Shown here: in pieces, positions 9,401 to 22,000 of the stretch
Layout of the letters: each line of letters opens with the position of its first letter
How positions within the stretch are numbered: the first letter of the stretch is position 1
From: Aquila chrysaetos chrysaetos
Taxonomy: Eukaryota > Chordata > Aves > Accipitriformes > Accipitridae
Direction of reading: 5' to 3'
Length of the DNA: 64,000 bases
Assembly: GCF_900496995.4 (NCBI RefSeq)
Contig: NC_044013.1
Location: 43,165,554-43,229,553, forward strand
Translations under genes and position numbers: made by a program
The notes under the pieces: generated by a model
What the model was told of the DNA's origin: nothing
Databases searched by the model: none
The model's input: the letters and a program-made list of their open reading frames with translations, nothing else

Positions 9401-10350
9401 CATATACAGAGCAGTATCAATTTTGAGAGGTTTAAAAAGTTAAGCTTTAAAATTAAATAGTGTGAGACAACATTGACAGTTAAACAGTTTAGACATACCT
9501 TTTAAAGGAACAGAAATGTTTTCTAGACCTTGCAGATGGGCAATCTGGGAATTAACAGTTGAATATTCCAGCCAGAATTTAGGAAGTTCCCCAAAGAATC
9601 TGGACTCTCAAACTTGGTGGGAGGGAAACTCAAATTCTCCAGACAACTGGAAAATAACTCCAAACAGACTTCTCAGCCAGAATTGCTTCACTCTTTTAGT
9701 TTAAACAAACTGCAAGTGTTGTGGAAGCAACCGCCTAAATCCAGGTTGCAGAGAATTTGGGGCATAGTAATTGAGCTAAGTTGTTCACTTCTATAGCTGA
9801 GATGGACCAAATCCTTAAATAATGTTCTTGAGAGTGCTCAACTGCTGGGAGTCCTACTCATCAGGTGAAGTACAAACCCAAATATTGCAGGTCCTTTTCC
9901 CAAGTCGATCTCTAGTTTGGGGTTATGTTTTCTGGACAGGAAGCTCTTTTGAAGCTGAAGAACCTTCTTCAGTTCTGCCCTAGAATATTTAAGACACTCG
10001 CTGTAATTTATTCCAGCAGTAGCTGCAATTATGATATACTGTGTATACAATTTTACAGCTCAGCTTTATTCCATATAATTTTGAACTTGAGATGCTCCAA
10101 TCAGGATCCTAATTTTCTAGGCTCTGTCTATAGACAGATACACATGATGAGTGGCACTTTGAAACTCTGCTGCTTTTCCTTTTCTTATGAACTACAGAGA
10201 ATCCAATCAAGCATGAATCCAGGCATAAGAGGAAAATATAAATAATCATTACAGAATTTATCTCCTAGAGGTTTATTACCAGATTACTTACTGAATTAAG
10301 ATATTTTCTTTGGACATGCAGCTGTCTATAGGCTTGAGTAATTTTCGTAC
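6422..10350. other. no confirmed gene
   Basis: Mixed unique sequence. The minus strand shows several open blocks that look protein-like (near 7227-7363, 9195-9345 and 9840-10025). None has both good splice sites and a compatible phase, and none is recognised. Around 8400-8640 the DNA is GC-rich. No mobile element was recognised. Confidence 0.4.
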
Positions 10351-10440
10351 CTGGAAGTGATCTTTCTTTCTCTGTGCTTTACAAGGCATTAGCAGTTTGC
10401 TTGGAGTTTTTAATTCATTCAATTCCAGCTTTCCACAGAA
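10351..10440 (-). CDS. exon-like open block, unidentified
   Basis: This 90-bp block lies between acceptor TGTTCTTAG and donor GTACGA. It is open in phase 0-0 and encodes a basic, protein-like sequence (KLELNELKTPSKLLMPCKAQ). Its incoming phase does not fit the stronger block at 10536-10640 just upstream, so the two cannot be neighbours in one transcript as drawn. Chance openness is quite possible. Confidence 0.15.
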
Positions 10441-10535
10441 CTAAGAACAGACTACCCAGCTTGCTTTTGCAAATGAATTGCAAATGTACACAAAACCGGA
10501 GCTGAAAACACGGTGGCTTTTGCTTGGCTGCTTAC

Positions 10536-10640
10536 CTGCTTGGAGGACTGGAATCATGGAAAGATGGTTGAGGACTTTTACTGCCCAAGCATCTTCTCTG
10601 CTTCTTGTAGGTATGCTCACTATGTCACGGACTTCTAGTT
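10536..10640 (-). CDS. exon-like block, unidentified (105 bp)
   Basis: Acceptor TTCTGTGATCAG and a near-perfect donor (AAGCAG, GTAAGC) bound 105 bp that are open in phase 1-1. The block encodes [18 protein letters not shown] followed by [14 protein letters not shown], a sequence of natural-looking composition. Phase 1-1 is common in extracellular domain exons. I do not recognise the family, and flanking exons in matching phase were not found. Confidence 0.25.
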
Positions 10641-11497
10641 CTGATCACAGAAGAGAATAATTTGATCGTTCAGTTACAGGAGCATCTGCAGACATGAAGC
10701 ACGCTTTGATGCTACAAGCACAGCACAAAATCATACCTAAAACTTCACATGGAGTCCTTAAGCGGGTCACAAATGCAGCAGCAAGGAGCAGCTGTCAGCC
10801 CTTTAGGCTTCCAGCTGACTATTGCGAGCCCATAACCAAACATAAGTCGCCACGCGGATGTTCTGCCTCTCCTGGTTTGAAAACCTCTGACCTAAACAAG
10901 CGAAATTTGGGACCCGCATTAGCGGCAGAACCTGGCGTAGAACCGCCTGCCCTGCCTCAACCGCGCTCTGCGGAGTGGGAAGGGAGCAGAGGTCGGGTGT
11001 TTGCACGTGGCTGGGGACAACCAGAGCCCTTCCTCCTTCCCTGCTACACTGGCTTCGTGTCAGACAAAACTTGGTCAGAGAAGCCCGAGGTGATGCCCGC
11101 TCCCCTGGGGAGCAGCCGGGGCTGCCCGCCGCCCGCACCCCAGCACCGTTGGCCCATGCGGCTCTGCCCTGCCAGGGTGCTCAGCGCGGTCCCCGGGGCG
11201 CTCGCGGGCGATGCTCGCAGCCCTGCTGCCACCCACGTGTGAACCGTGTCACTCCAACCCCAATTAAAAGTGGTTAGGCGTTTTAAGGCCGTTCTGAATC
11301 ATCTTCAGAGCTTATCGGATCTGGCAGAACAGTGCGGTACATCTATTAGGGAAGCTGATAAGACCTTGTCTGTCTTTTAAATGAAAGTCTCTATGTACCA
11401 GATAATCGTGCTGAATAGTACTCATTGGAAAACCTCCGAAATGTAATTCATCAAGTAATTTTCTAGCCACTGTTGGAAAGTAGAATGAAGAATGAGG
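10641..11497. other. no gene seen; GC-rich 10900-11230
   Basis: AT-rich at first, then GC-rich with overlapping long open frames on both strands, typical of low stop density. No domain is recognised and no TATA box or splice architecture is convincing. Confidence 0.5.
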
Positions 11498-11665
11498 TCA
11501 CAGAATGGTTTGGGTTGGAAAGGAAATTTAAAGATCATCTACTCCAGCCCCCCTGCCATGGGGAGGGACATCTTTCACTACAGCAGGTTGTTCAAAGCCC
11601 CGTCCAACCTGACTTTGATCACTGCCAGGGATGGAGCATCTGGGCGTCTCTGCTAGGTCACTGGT
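11498..11665 (-). mobile_element. CR1 LINE 3' fragment
   Basis: The plus strand reads TCACAGAATGGTTTGGGTTG and then runs through the phrase about the catchment of 'ccatggggagggacatc' and 'aggttgttcaaagccccgtc'. This is the reverse complement of the avian CR1 3' end, so the element is on the minus strand. It is heavily 5'-truncated, as most CR1 copies are, and has no coding capacity. The distal boundary is approximate because similarity fades near 11660. Confidence 0.9.
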
Positions 11666-14600
11666 CCAGATCCAGCTCTGATGAATGGCTTTGTGTGGCT
11701 TGAGAAGCAATCAAGGCAGCTGCTAATAAAAAGCAGACTTGGTCTTAATATTTAAATTTGGAACTAGGAACAAGAAAATCCAATTTAGGGATTTTTTTTA
11801 TGCTTTTGATACAATATGAACTCGATACAATATGAAAAAAACTATTCACAGCAAATGTTTACAGCAGTCATTTGTACATGCTAGTGGATAAAGTCGAGTA
11901 TTCGAGGATGAGGTGTGCATTCCCAAAGCACAGGCAGTGCACTGCAGCAGTCAGGCAGTCTAATGGGACTGAAAATCACTTCAAACCTTTCCCTGGGGAA
12001 AGACTTGGGATGACACAGAGAAGAAAAACAACTATGCCTGTTCACTTTAATTATGGTCCTGAGAATTCATTTAACAAGAGGTTTTGATATTTATAGCCAG
12101 ATTTATACTTCAGTTCGATTTTTTTTATAATAATGGATGTTTATTTCTCTCATCCATTACACGTCATCCCAGAAGCTGTACGAATTTATGGAAAACACAA
12201 GGTGAAGCTGATGTACTTTCTTTGTAAAATTGGAAGTTTTTGGCATGTGTGGGTGTCTTAAGCACACAACTCAATATGCTGTTGAGCTACTGAAAATGTA
12301 AATCTTTCAGTATTTAATTTCAGTAGTGACTGTGTTCCCATGTGGGTGGAGAAGAATTTTCCAGTTTCATTCCTTGGAGCTCCTGAAACTCAGAGGTTTC
12401 CTCTTCTGTACAGAAGGTGGCACTGGAAATACAGAAATGAAAGCATAATCCTCCACTTGCTTTTACAAAACAGGCTTGCATTTGAGTAACATCTTGTCGG
12501 AGGGTTATTCTCACCTTCAAAAAAATGAGCATTCCCTCTTTCTCAGTTATTAAAGGTCCCATTCAGCCTCTTGGAGAGGATTAATTTACAAGGTGACTTG
12601 TACTGACTTGGGAGGGAATTCTTGAGATGTACAGTATGTGCTCCGGTTCCCATCCCAAACAGCAGCATAGTTGGCTAGTTCTCTGAAGTGTACGGGTTTT
12701 TTTCCAGCCTATACCCACAGAGCTTTTGCACAAACTACAAAGGCTAATGGAAGTTATCACAGAACATATTAAATATATGTCTAAGCTCCACAGATGAATT
12801 AGCATCTAATGTAAATTGTAATAGCCCCGAAAGTTCAGGATAACAAGAAACAAGACACATGCAGAAGTGACTGTAGTTCATCATTACCTGCTGATGTGTT
12901 TGCATAAGCAACATTTAAGTAGTAATTTGATGTCTGTCTTGCCATGCATCAGTTGTCTTATTTAAACAGTGCTTTTTGTATGCATTATACTTTCTAGGTA
13001 TGAGACAGGGCTCCTTCTGCAGAGAGCTCCTACAAAATTAGAAATGACAATACAATGAGCAGTGTAAGCTACACAAGGGAAAGAGATGAATAATAGCTTT
13101 CTTGTTATTATATTGCTGGATAACAAGAGTACACTGGCAACTATACTTAGCTGTAGAATTTTTCAGCTTTAATAATTGAGGTGAGGTTTCCACTACTGTA
13201 ACACTGCATCGTTACAGGTACTAAGCTGGGCAGTTTTTAGATGAGTTGTTGCAGAGTTTGGTGCCATATGCAGAAAAAGCAGTCGTTATGACATTTACAT
13301 TACTTTAGTAGTTTAATGAGTTTGGCTCCATTCCTGGAAATGGTGTCTCTGCTGCTTCAGAATGCCATTAGGAGGGGGATATATGGAGAGCCGTGACATC
13401 AGGCAGCGGAGTGGGTTTGCAACTTGCACCTTGTCACAGTACTTTCTGCTAGTGTCATTAGCCTAAGGACAAACGCCCTTTACTTTAAAACAGAATGAGG
13501 TCTCGACTGCTTATGGCACAGCCAGCCCTCAACAGATAGTGTCTTATCCAGATTTCCGGGGAAGATCCTGTTGCTGCCCATTGGTTTAGAAACATCGCTT
13601 TTGACTGTTTCTTCCAGCTGAATAATTGAAAAGGTTTTTCTGCAGCTGCTTCATTTCCTGCACTAGTTCTGACCAAACCCAATGTTTTCTAGGAAACCTC
13701 CTGCTGCTTCTCTGCCCTCACCATGGAGATGACGCTCTTGATGCATATTCCTCCTTTCTTCTCTTGCAGAAGGGAAAAGTGAAGGAGTAAGTCCTGCTCT
13801 CCTGCCCACAGCTGGAGACAAGCCACAGTGTTTGCAAAAGCGTTTTCATGACTTGATCCGTATTATCAAAAATGCCTTAAATGGCACTGCTGGAGTTCAT
13901 CCCTTAGCATGCACTATCATCTTAAACAATGTATTTAGAGCTACTTTTAAGAGCTTTAGAGTTTACTTTGGAAGGCAGGAGAAGCTGTTTGTTCAGATGC
14001 CTTCTCTCTAATCTCAATTCGCTACTTGAGTGCTTGAGGATAGGAGACAGCAAAGAAGATGAGCTATAAAAAGAAAAGGGGAGGAATGAGGAAGGGAAAT
14101 CAAAAACACTTGCCAAAAGTCTCTGAAACTTGTACTCTTCATCTCAAATTTTTTGGCGTTTGGCAGTGCTTTGCCTGCGTCTGTGCTGATTATCGCTGTA
14201 TGAGCTGGGGTGGCCACTGTAACTCTCGGCTAATTACAAGGGTTGTCTGACTTAACCTGTGGTTTGTTGGTGCAAGCAGCTTTTCATTTCACGCTGCCTG
14301 AAGTAAACCTACCAACAACCCAGAAAGCCTATGTGGAATACTGAAAGAAAAAAAGATGTTTTGCTGCAGTGGTTGTGGAGGATGGGGTCTGTAAGCTGCA
14401 GCTCGCGCAGTCTGCGTGGGAAAATGCCTTTGCTGGGCAAAAAGCAAATGAGAGCAGAGCTGTTACCATGACCATCAGTCTGTGTCCCTGCTGCAGGTGC
14501 ACGTGGTGCCTCAGGTAATGGGCCATGGATCCTTAAAGGCCTGGAAGAGTTGTTCTGAGGAGCTGATCTGCTTGGAACAGAGGGTGGAGATTTTTATTCC

Positions 14601-15711
14601 TGCATTAAATGGAGTTTAAGTGGTTTTTGGGGAGGGGAAGATGTGTGTGGAAAGACCAGCTTGAGTGAAAAGCTCCCAGTGACAAAGAATTTGCCCGGCC
14701 AGTTCAGCACTGTCCTTTACGCTTACAGTGGACAAGTGCCATCTTCTTTCCAGTTCCTCTTAGTATTAACAAGGAGGGAGCTGCTGTTTGCTGAGCTGGG
14801 TGGCTGTGTTTGAGGTAAGTGTCTAGTGTGCCTTGGTGTCCCTGGCTGGGTGACCAAGAGCCATCTGCTCCTTCCCATGTAGGTCCTTCTGGCTGAATGT
14901 TCATTTCATAATCGCACATGCAGTTAAGGTGCAGGACCTGAATCCAGCTTACCATAAGCCAGGACGAAAGGCTCTTTCAAGCTGATCTAAACTGTGTGGA
15001 CAGATCCTATGTAGGAGTGATGCAAAGGGGATAAGGATGAAGTGCTTCATTTGAAAGCAGACACAGAGCTCGGAGTCTCTATGATGTGCAGGCAGAGGCT
15101 GGTTCAGGCCATCCGCATGGGAGCCACAGAGCGGCAGCATCGCCTCAGCGGCGAAGGGCTTTACTGGCCACCTGCCATTGCTCTGGACAAGAAAAATAAA
15201 TTCCAAGCACACCACGGAATGTAGATGCTGAAGATAAAAATAAATCATTTTACTTGTAGAGGCATAGAGCTTACATGCTTGACTAAAATGGGAGATCCTT
15301 CTTTTTTTTGCAACGTTGGAGGTGCTGCAAGAGATCTCAAAAACCGTACGCTGTAAGAGCAACTTCTCAGAAACAGAACAGCTGCTATTAGGAGAAGTTC
15401 AGCACCAACGGCGTGCAGCAAGCTGAAAAAGGCGGGTTTGTTTTCATAGCGTTACTAAAGTCTCCTTTACAACTTTACCAAATGCTACAATTTCAAAGAA
15501 TCTTTGTCCTAATGAGAAGCAGCAAAATCGGCTTGCTTGAAATTCTTCCAGCGTTACCTCACTTTCCGTGTTACAGATAGGGATGCTGCATGGCCTCAGC
15601 GTTTGCCTTGCTGAGTGCTGCTGGAGGGGGTGCGGGTGTCCCCGCCGCCCGCGGAGGTCACCCCGAGCTGCGCGGCCGTGAGCAGGGGCACCCTGCACCT
15701 CCACCCAGCTT
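11666..15711. other. gene-poor AT-rich DNA
   Basis: Mostly AT-rich unique sequence. A 13-bp direct repeat, GATACAATATGAA, occurs at 11808-11820 and 11824-11836. Around 13040-13330 the sequence resembles conserved noncoding DNA. At 13770-13786 there is a candidate 17-nt plus-strand micro-exon with strong splice signals (see findings). A block at 14754-14814 has good splice sites but no open frame across it. No mobile element was recognised. Confidence 0.5.
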
Positions 15712-16004
15712 CTACCTGTGGGGTACCAGAGGCAGCACCATCCTAAACTACGGTATGTTTTTTTTTTTCTCTGAAACAGCCTTTCAGAGCCTTCTCCCCT
15801 TGCATTTGTCTTAGTTGTCTGCCAATTAAATGAGCAGAAGCCTTTGCAGTTTCATGAAGTCTTTTTTCCCCCCACAGTTTGGAAGAAGATTGGTGGCAGA
15901 TTCATATGAACTTTGGTTTTTCTGAAGAGTTTGATTTAGAGGTTAATCCCATAAGCAGCTCAGCAAAAAGGAAGGCTGATGGGGGGAAAGCAGTCACATC
16001 ATAA
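15712..16004 (+). CDS. weak two-exon coding candidate
   Basis: A 44-nt block (15712-15755) runs from a CCACCCAG acceptor to a GTATGT donor. A second block starts after the strong acceptor TTTTTTCCCCCCACAG (near 15878) and stays open to a TAA at about 16004. Joined, the phases agree (0 to 2). The second block encodes EEDWWQIHMNFGFSEEF and then a serine/lysine-rich end, and looks protein-like. The intervening intron would be about 120 bp. I recognise no family, no downstream AATAAA is close, and chance is a serious alternative. Confidence 0.15.
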
Positions 16005-19000
16005 GAATGGATTTAGGGAACATATTTCCTGCAAAAACTAGGTATTTTTTGTAGTTAAGTTCCTCACAGCTTCATAATTTTCCACTTAAGAGCCATGCTT
16101 TGCCAGTAGCGAGAGCGTCCTGCCTGCATCCAGGCGCCCTGTGCACATCTGTAGTGTGTGTTGAAGACAAAATGGGCCTTTTGGGGAAGTTTTCGGCTCC
16201 CACTTTCGCAACCAGTGGCTTATTTATTATTAGTGAGAGCTGAGATTCTGGAGAACAAGATGATACTGTGGTGCAGCTGAGGAGCTGGGCTGCCAGCTGC
16301 TCAGGCTGGTAGTTGTACCTGCAGCCCCGCTGAGGATGCCGTGGTCCCCCCGGGGCACAGCAGAGGCAGAGGAGCAGCCGAGGGGACAATCAGCGTGTCT
16401 GCCAGCAGCACGCACCGTCCCCTTCTGCTCCCTTCTGTTGATGGAGGTTGCCTGCTCTTTTTAAAGGACTTGACATGTGCACTGTCTGCTTTAGGCATCC
16501 AGAATTTAACCCGGGTTGTTAAACGTCCAGGTTTCCTGACTTCTGCTTTCGAGGGTCACTACCTATGGCGATGTTTAGAGGACCAGAGGAACCAAACACA
16601 GGACTGCCCCGTGCTTGGTGGAGCTGGCCATTGCGATTGCCACTGAGATACAGAGAGAAGATTGCTGAATAATTTTGTACTTCTAATAATGACAAACACA
16701 GGTTTGGCTAAGGCTTGAGAGCTGACTAAACACCTAGCAGTTCCCATTGTCTTACAGCCAGTGCCACGGTCTTTAATTTCCATGATGTTTCTGCCTATAT
16801 TTCATATGTCCAATAGGAGAGGAAAGTTTGGAAAGGAAAACTAATAGATCTGTCTTTCTGTGCATGCATGGTACTGAGACCTGTGAGACAAATTGTGTAG
16901 CTCTATAAAGTGCTGGGCAGCATGATAAATTGTACTGCTACATTATGCTCTGCCCACTAATCTACCTCCCCTTTGATTCCTTCCCATATTACACTCCCCC
17001 CATGCAGTTTCCATCAACCTCTTTCTCGGAAGGACCCCCACACCTCCTGCATTGCTACAGAAATTTCTTCCTTTATCCTCCTGATGCCATTTCCCCTCTC
17101 TTACCTGAAGTCAGAAGTTGGCTGCAATTTGGAGTATAGAAATGGCCACTTTGGGACACTCCAATCATGCCTCTAATTGTCTGTTTTCTCTAACAGGGAT
17201 AGTATTGCTTTTCTTCTTTGCTCTACTGCACTTTCTGGAAATTAGGTGGAGAAGTAGAGATTGGGCTGTATTTGGCATGCTCTGTTCTCCCTCTGCTTTG
17301 CTTTGCTTGAGGTCTTCCTGGTGGCTTTTTTATTAAACAAATTAAATGTGTTGGGAATAAAACACAATTATTCATAATTACTGTGTAAAGACTCAATCAT
17401 GTACCACTGACACCAGTAGGGATTTTATAACGGACATCAATAAACACAGTATTGTGTCTAAAGAGAGTGCTCTTCTGGCAGTGGTTCTGTTTCTGAAGAA
17501 ATGACCGCATTTACTGACAAGCAGAATTAATCTGTTGGGTTTTGTTTGCATGGATTTTGCAGGAGTAAAATCCAGCTTGTTTTCCATTTCTGCACCATGA
17601 GAGGTATATTGATTTTTCTTCACTTCTGATTGTTCACATTACTGGATTGCTTTTAAATAGTTGACAGAGAGATCATTCATTTTCCTGCCCCAACATATTT
17701 TACAGTGCCTTTCTTGTTTTATTTGTGTGTGTGTGGGTTTCCACAGTTATGCATCATATTGATCACATTTTGCAAATTGCAGTCGGTGTGGGAGTGGAGA
17801 AACTGTTCCTCTGTGGGGTTTTTGCTCCCTTCCAACCTTCTCCCCAGCAGCTTCAGCATCCGCATTTCAGGTTCCTGACTTGGAAGTTGAAGGTGAGATT
17901 CAAAAAAAACCTCTGAGACAAAGATCAGAAAATGCCAAAGAAATAAAATGACCATGGATAAATCTATAGAGTTGCAAGAGGTGTTAGCGACGGAAATATT
18001 GGGAGTGGTCATTTGTGTTTTGTCATTGTAGGAGTGTTGAATAAGGGATGATGTGCTCACCGGGGGATTATGAAGCATTCTTTCAACCCAACAGACACAA
18101 TAAATGAGGAAACCTCTGGGCATCTTTTTAGTGCAGAATCCACCAGGCTTTGAAATGCTGTACTAGCCCAAACATACACCAACATCTATTTAAGGTACGT
18201 GCCTTAAGATGCAGTATCTTCTTCAAAACTGGACTTGTCTGCGGCACAGAAGCAAGCCATTTAAGGATTGCAGTAAAGGAGCAGATACCTAGTCTTATTT
18301 TCGCTTGAAGATTAGCATTAGAAAAAAACCCAGTTAGCAAAGGATGTATGTAGCTTAAGTGGCAATGCTAATTTGAATGTACTTGCATATTGCACAGGTA
18401 CATTATTTCATTTCTACAATTTACCCCTAGGGAGTGGAAAAGTGTTATTTTTTTGTGTTTGCAGATAGTGATATTAAAACCCAGGCCTCCTAAAATATGC
18501 AAGTTTGTCCTGCATGGAATTTATGTCTATCTCAGCAGGAACTGCACATATTGCACAAAGCTTTTGCCCAGAAAGGTTAAAAACATCTTGTCTGTTCAGC
18601 AAGACCATGACTAAGCTAGAAATAGTTCAGATGCCTGGGGCAGGAGATGGTAGGGGAATAGTTAACCACTGAGTTAATTCAAAACAGAATAAAAACTTTT
18701 GTTATATTGTCTTATTTGTTTCTTGGATTTTTCTGGCCACTTATTTTATCTGCCTTTTGCTTTGAGTGTAGAACAGCAAACTTTGTGGAAAAGGATATTT
18801 ATTTCTCATAGCTCTTTACACTGGAAAAATAATGGGACCTTTTAGTGCTCATATTAAATGTTATTAATATTGATTAAAGTATCATTACTACTATCAGTCA
18901 GCACTATATATAATGATGAGACTATATCGTGGGTGAACAATGCCTTTCTCGTTGCTGCTCCGTGTGAGAAAAACCCGCATGACCATGAGCAGGTCTCCAC

Positions 19001-22000
19001 CGCAGGCTCTGCTCGGGCAGCTGCTGCCCTGCCTGCATCCTTTGGAGGGCTGGGTTCACTTTTGCAGTAAGGGCTGCAGCAGTTACATGCTCAATACCCG
19101 CAAATTTGCAGCACAGACGACCTGGAAAATCCATGTCAGCATTTCATCGGTCTGATTTATGCCTTAGGTGTAGCTCTAGGCTAAAAGATATTTTTAAATG
19201 GGATTTAAATGTGAATTCCTCCGCTTCCAGGGCATTTACAATGCACATGAAAGGCAGAACAAAACTCACCAGAGAGCTTGTTACGAATTTGGAACGAGGA
19301 GCGTGCTAATGAAGGCTCACAGAACGGCAGTGGAAGGGTCTGCTACTTGGGCATTTGTAGACATTTATGAATTAAAATATTTTCTTCTGGGGGCTAGTAA
19401 CATGTCTTCCCCAGAGAAAGAGACAGTAGTTTGGAGACTATGTTTCTCCACTCTGTCTTTATCAGGTCTCCTCCTGTCAATCTAAATGAAGTATGTAGAC
19501 CTGTCTCACGACACATATTCACTAGAGGAATATGGATTGAATTTATGAATGGTCCCACAGGCTCTGCGTGCTTGCTGCTTTGTTTCCGTCAGCTGTCCTG
19601 GCTGTGTCCCCTCCCAACTCCTTGTGCCCCCCCAGCCTGCTCGCTGGTGGGGTGAGAGGCAGAAAAGGCCTTGGCTCTGTGTAAGAACTGCTCAGCAATA
19701 ACAAAAACATCCCTGTGTTATCAACACTGTTTTCAGCACAAATCCAAAACGTAGCCCCATACTAGCTACCATGAAGAAAATTAACTCTATCCCAGTGAAA
19801 GCCAGCACACTAGGGCATTTGCCAGTGGACAGATTCAATTTAGTTCAACACTACCATACTAGAAAGCACTTAAATAAAATTAATGGTTATTGCAGCATTC
19901 CTCAAGAAGGAAGAGAGTGTGACTGGACCATGTTTCATCCTGTCAATATTTGCCTGCTGCCTGCTGCCTGCCTTCCTTCAGGGGATGTGAATTGCCACCG
20001 ACGCAGAGCCATGGAAATGCAACTACCCCACCAGCACGCGATGCGCGGTGGAAGTGCTCTCCTCCCCCAGGTACAGCTGTCACCCAGAGGGGCCTTCTTT
20101 AATTTGACTTGCACTTAGGCACTTGAGTTGATCTGAGACTGAATATTCCTGAAATAGTCAGGCTGGCATAACGATAGGACATGGCAGCAGTAATTGTGCT
20201 GCCCTGGAGCCGATCACCAAGGGGTGAGATAAACCTCCGAATGCTCTTTAGCCCAGGTCTGGAGGTCTGTCTCTAGAAATTCAGATGAATTTTGGTCACA
20301 AGGTGTTGGATTCGAGGGAACTTTCTCTGCTGGAGTACAGTAGGGTAGTGGTGAAGTAATGCCTTTTGAGGCTATGTCTTGTCTCACAAATGCAATGATG
20401 GTTTTATGGTTCAGGTGCAATGCCATCAGCAGCTCTAGGTACAGGCTCTGCATGAAGGAGCAGCGTTGACTTACTTCAAGGGGATGCGATGGACACGGGG
20501 ATGATCTGACTGGTACAGAAAGCAGCTGAGAAGTTGGGGCAGCTATTATGCATGGAGGTGCAAGACAAGCCGTAAAGGTTTTTGGGAGGTGGGGGCTGAG
20601 ACCTCCATCCAGCAGAGAAGGCAAGCGTGCCTTCAGTCTAGTGCGAGCCGGTCTGTTGTGGGGTTGGTTCAGAGCTCACAAGTGCTCAGCCCTTAGGAAC
20701 TGCCTTCCCTGGTGGCTAATCCTGTCTCTCCGTGCACATTTCTGTTAAATGGGATGCACAAATGGGTGAAGAGAGACGTCGTCTCTCTGTGAAGGACTGG
20801 CCCACCCCCAGGAAACTGCAAGTGCACAAAGGGAGGCGAGAAGAAACCGTACCCGGAGGTTTCCTCCTGCCAGAGGCACACTGGAGGACAGCCCCGTTCT
20901 CAGCTCTGCCACCGAGAGGCTGGATCCGATGCTGAGCAAGTTGTCTTGTGTCTTCGCATCCTTTCCCCCCGAGCTGCGTCACCTCTGCAGGTGGAAAGCT
21001 CTTTGGGAGCACGAACTGTCTCTCCCTGTTTGCTTAGACAGTACCTAAAGCAATGGGGTCCTGAGTTCAGTGAGGCCTCCAGGCAACAGGGCAATAGTGC
21101 TAATAATGAGAATTAATAATTCATTTATCACTTTACTCTCAGTGAATAATCTCCAATAATCATGTACAATTTGCTGCTTCAGTGAATACTCTGATAGTAA
21201 ACAGAGCTGGTAGAATAAAGTCATAGGAATGAAAACCCCATGTAAAAGGACTGAGAAAATGGTCAAGACTAATTAATTAAAAAAATTCCAAGGAACGTTT
21301 GTGCATAATTGTTTGCAGTATTTGCCCGGTTCTAGTAATGGCCTGGATAAAGCAAACAGATGGGAAGGCAGATAAAAAGAAAAGAGTTGCTCAATCTCTT
21401 ACACAGTTCTTGTTAGAGAGCCAAATATCCAGCTGTATGATCCCAACAAGGAGCCTGTGTCCTACGGTCACAGGCACACAGACTGGATGATCTAGGAGGT
21501 CCTTTTTCCTTCTTTAACCTCATTGTGGGGTGAACAAAGTGCAGTAAGAGAAAACTGCTTGTCACTGAAGCAATTAGGTGGGAATTAAATATTCACAAGG
21601 TCCAAATGATTGGGGTATCCAGACTGCAGATCAAAATCAAACCTGCGCTGGAAATGCAGAGAAAATTACCTTTTCACATGGTATTGCATTCAACACAAGT
21701 AAGGGTGAGTTTGCATATAACTACCCATAATAACTAAATGACATTTACTTCCCCATTTTCTCCTGCCTTTCCTTCTCCCATGATTACTAAATTGCTTGAT
21801 TCATAGGGCTGTGCCGGTTCATACCTAGAAGATCTGGCCCTTATTTTCATTTGTGTTTGTTGCAAAGCTGTTTGTGAAAAAGGCAGATACCAGCAGCATG
21901 GAACTGTGTTAGGCTGCAGCGTTGTTACTGGAAACTGTTGAAACCCCGTCTCTGTTACCAAATGGAAATCCCTTTCAGAAACAGATTCCACTTGAATTAT

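Noticed and set aside
9838-10050. Minus-strand open block of natural-looking composition
   Set aside because: No acceptable donor lies at its 3' side and no homology is recognised.
14754-14814. 61-nt block with excellent acceptor and GTAAGT donor
   Set aside because: All three frames meet stops, so it is not coding. A noncoding-RNA exon cannot be supported without transcripts.
21478-21515. Short similarity to a CR1 3' end
   Set aside because: Only about 25-30 bases match and no CR1 body precedes them.
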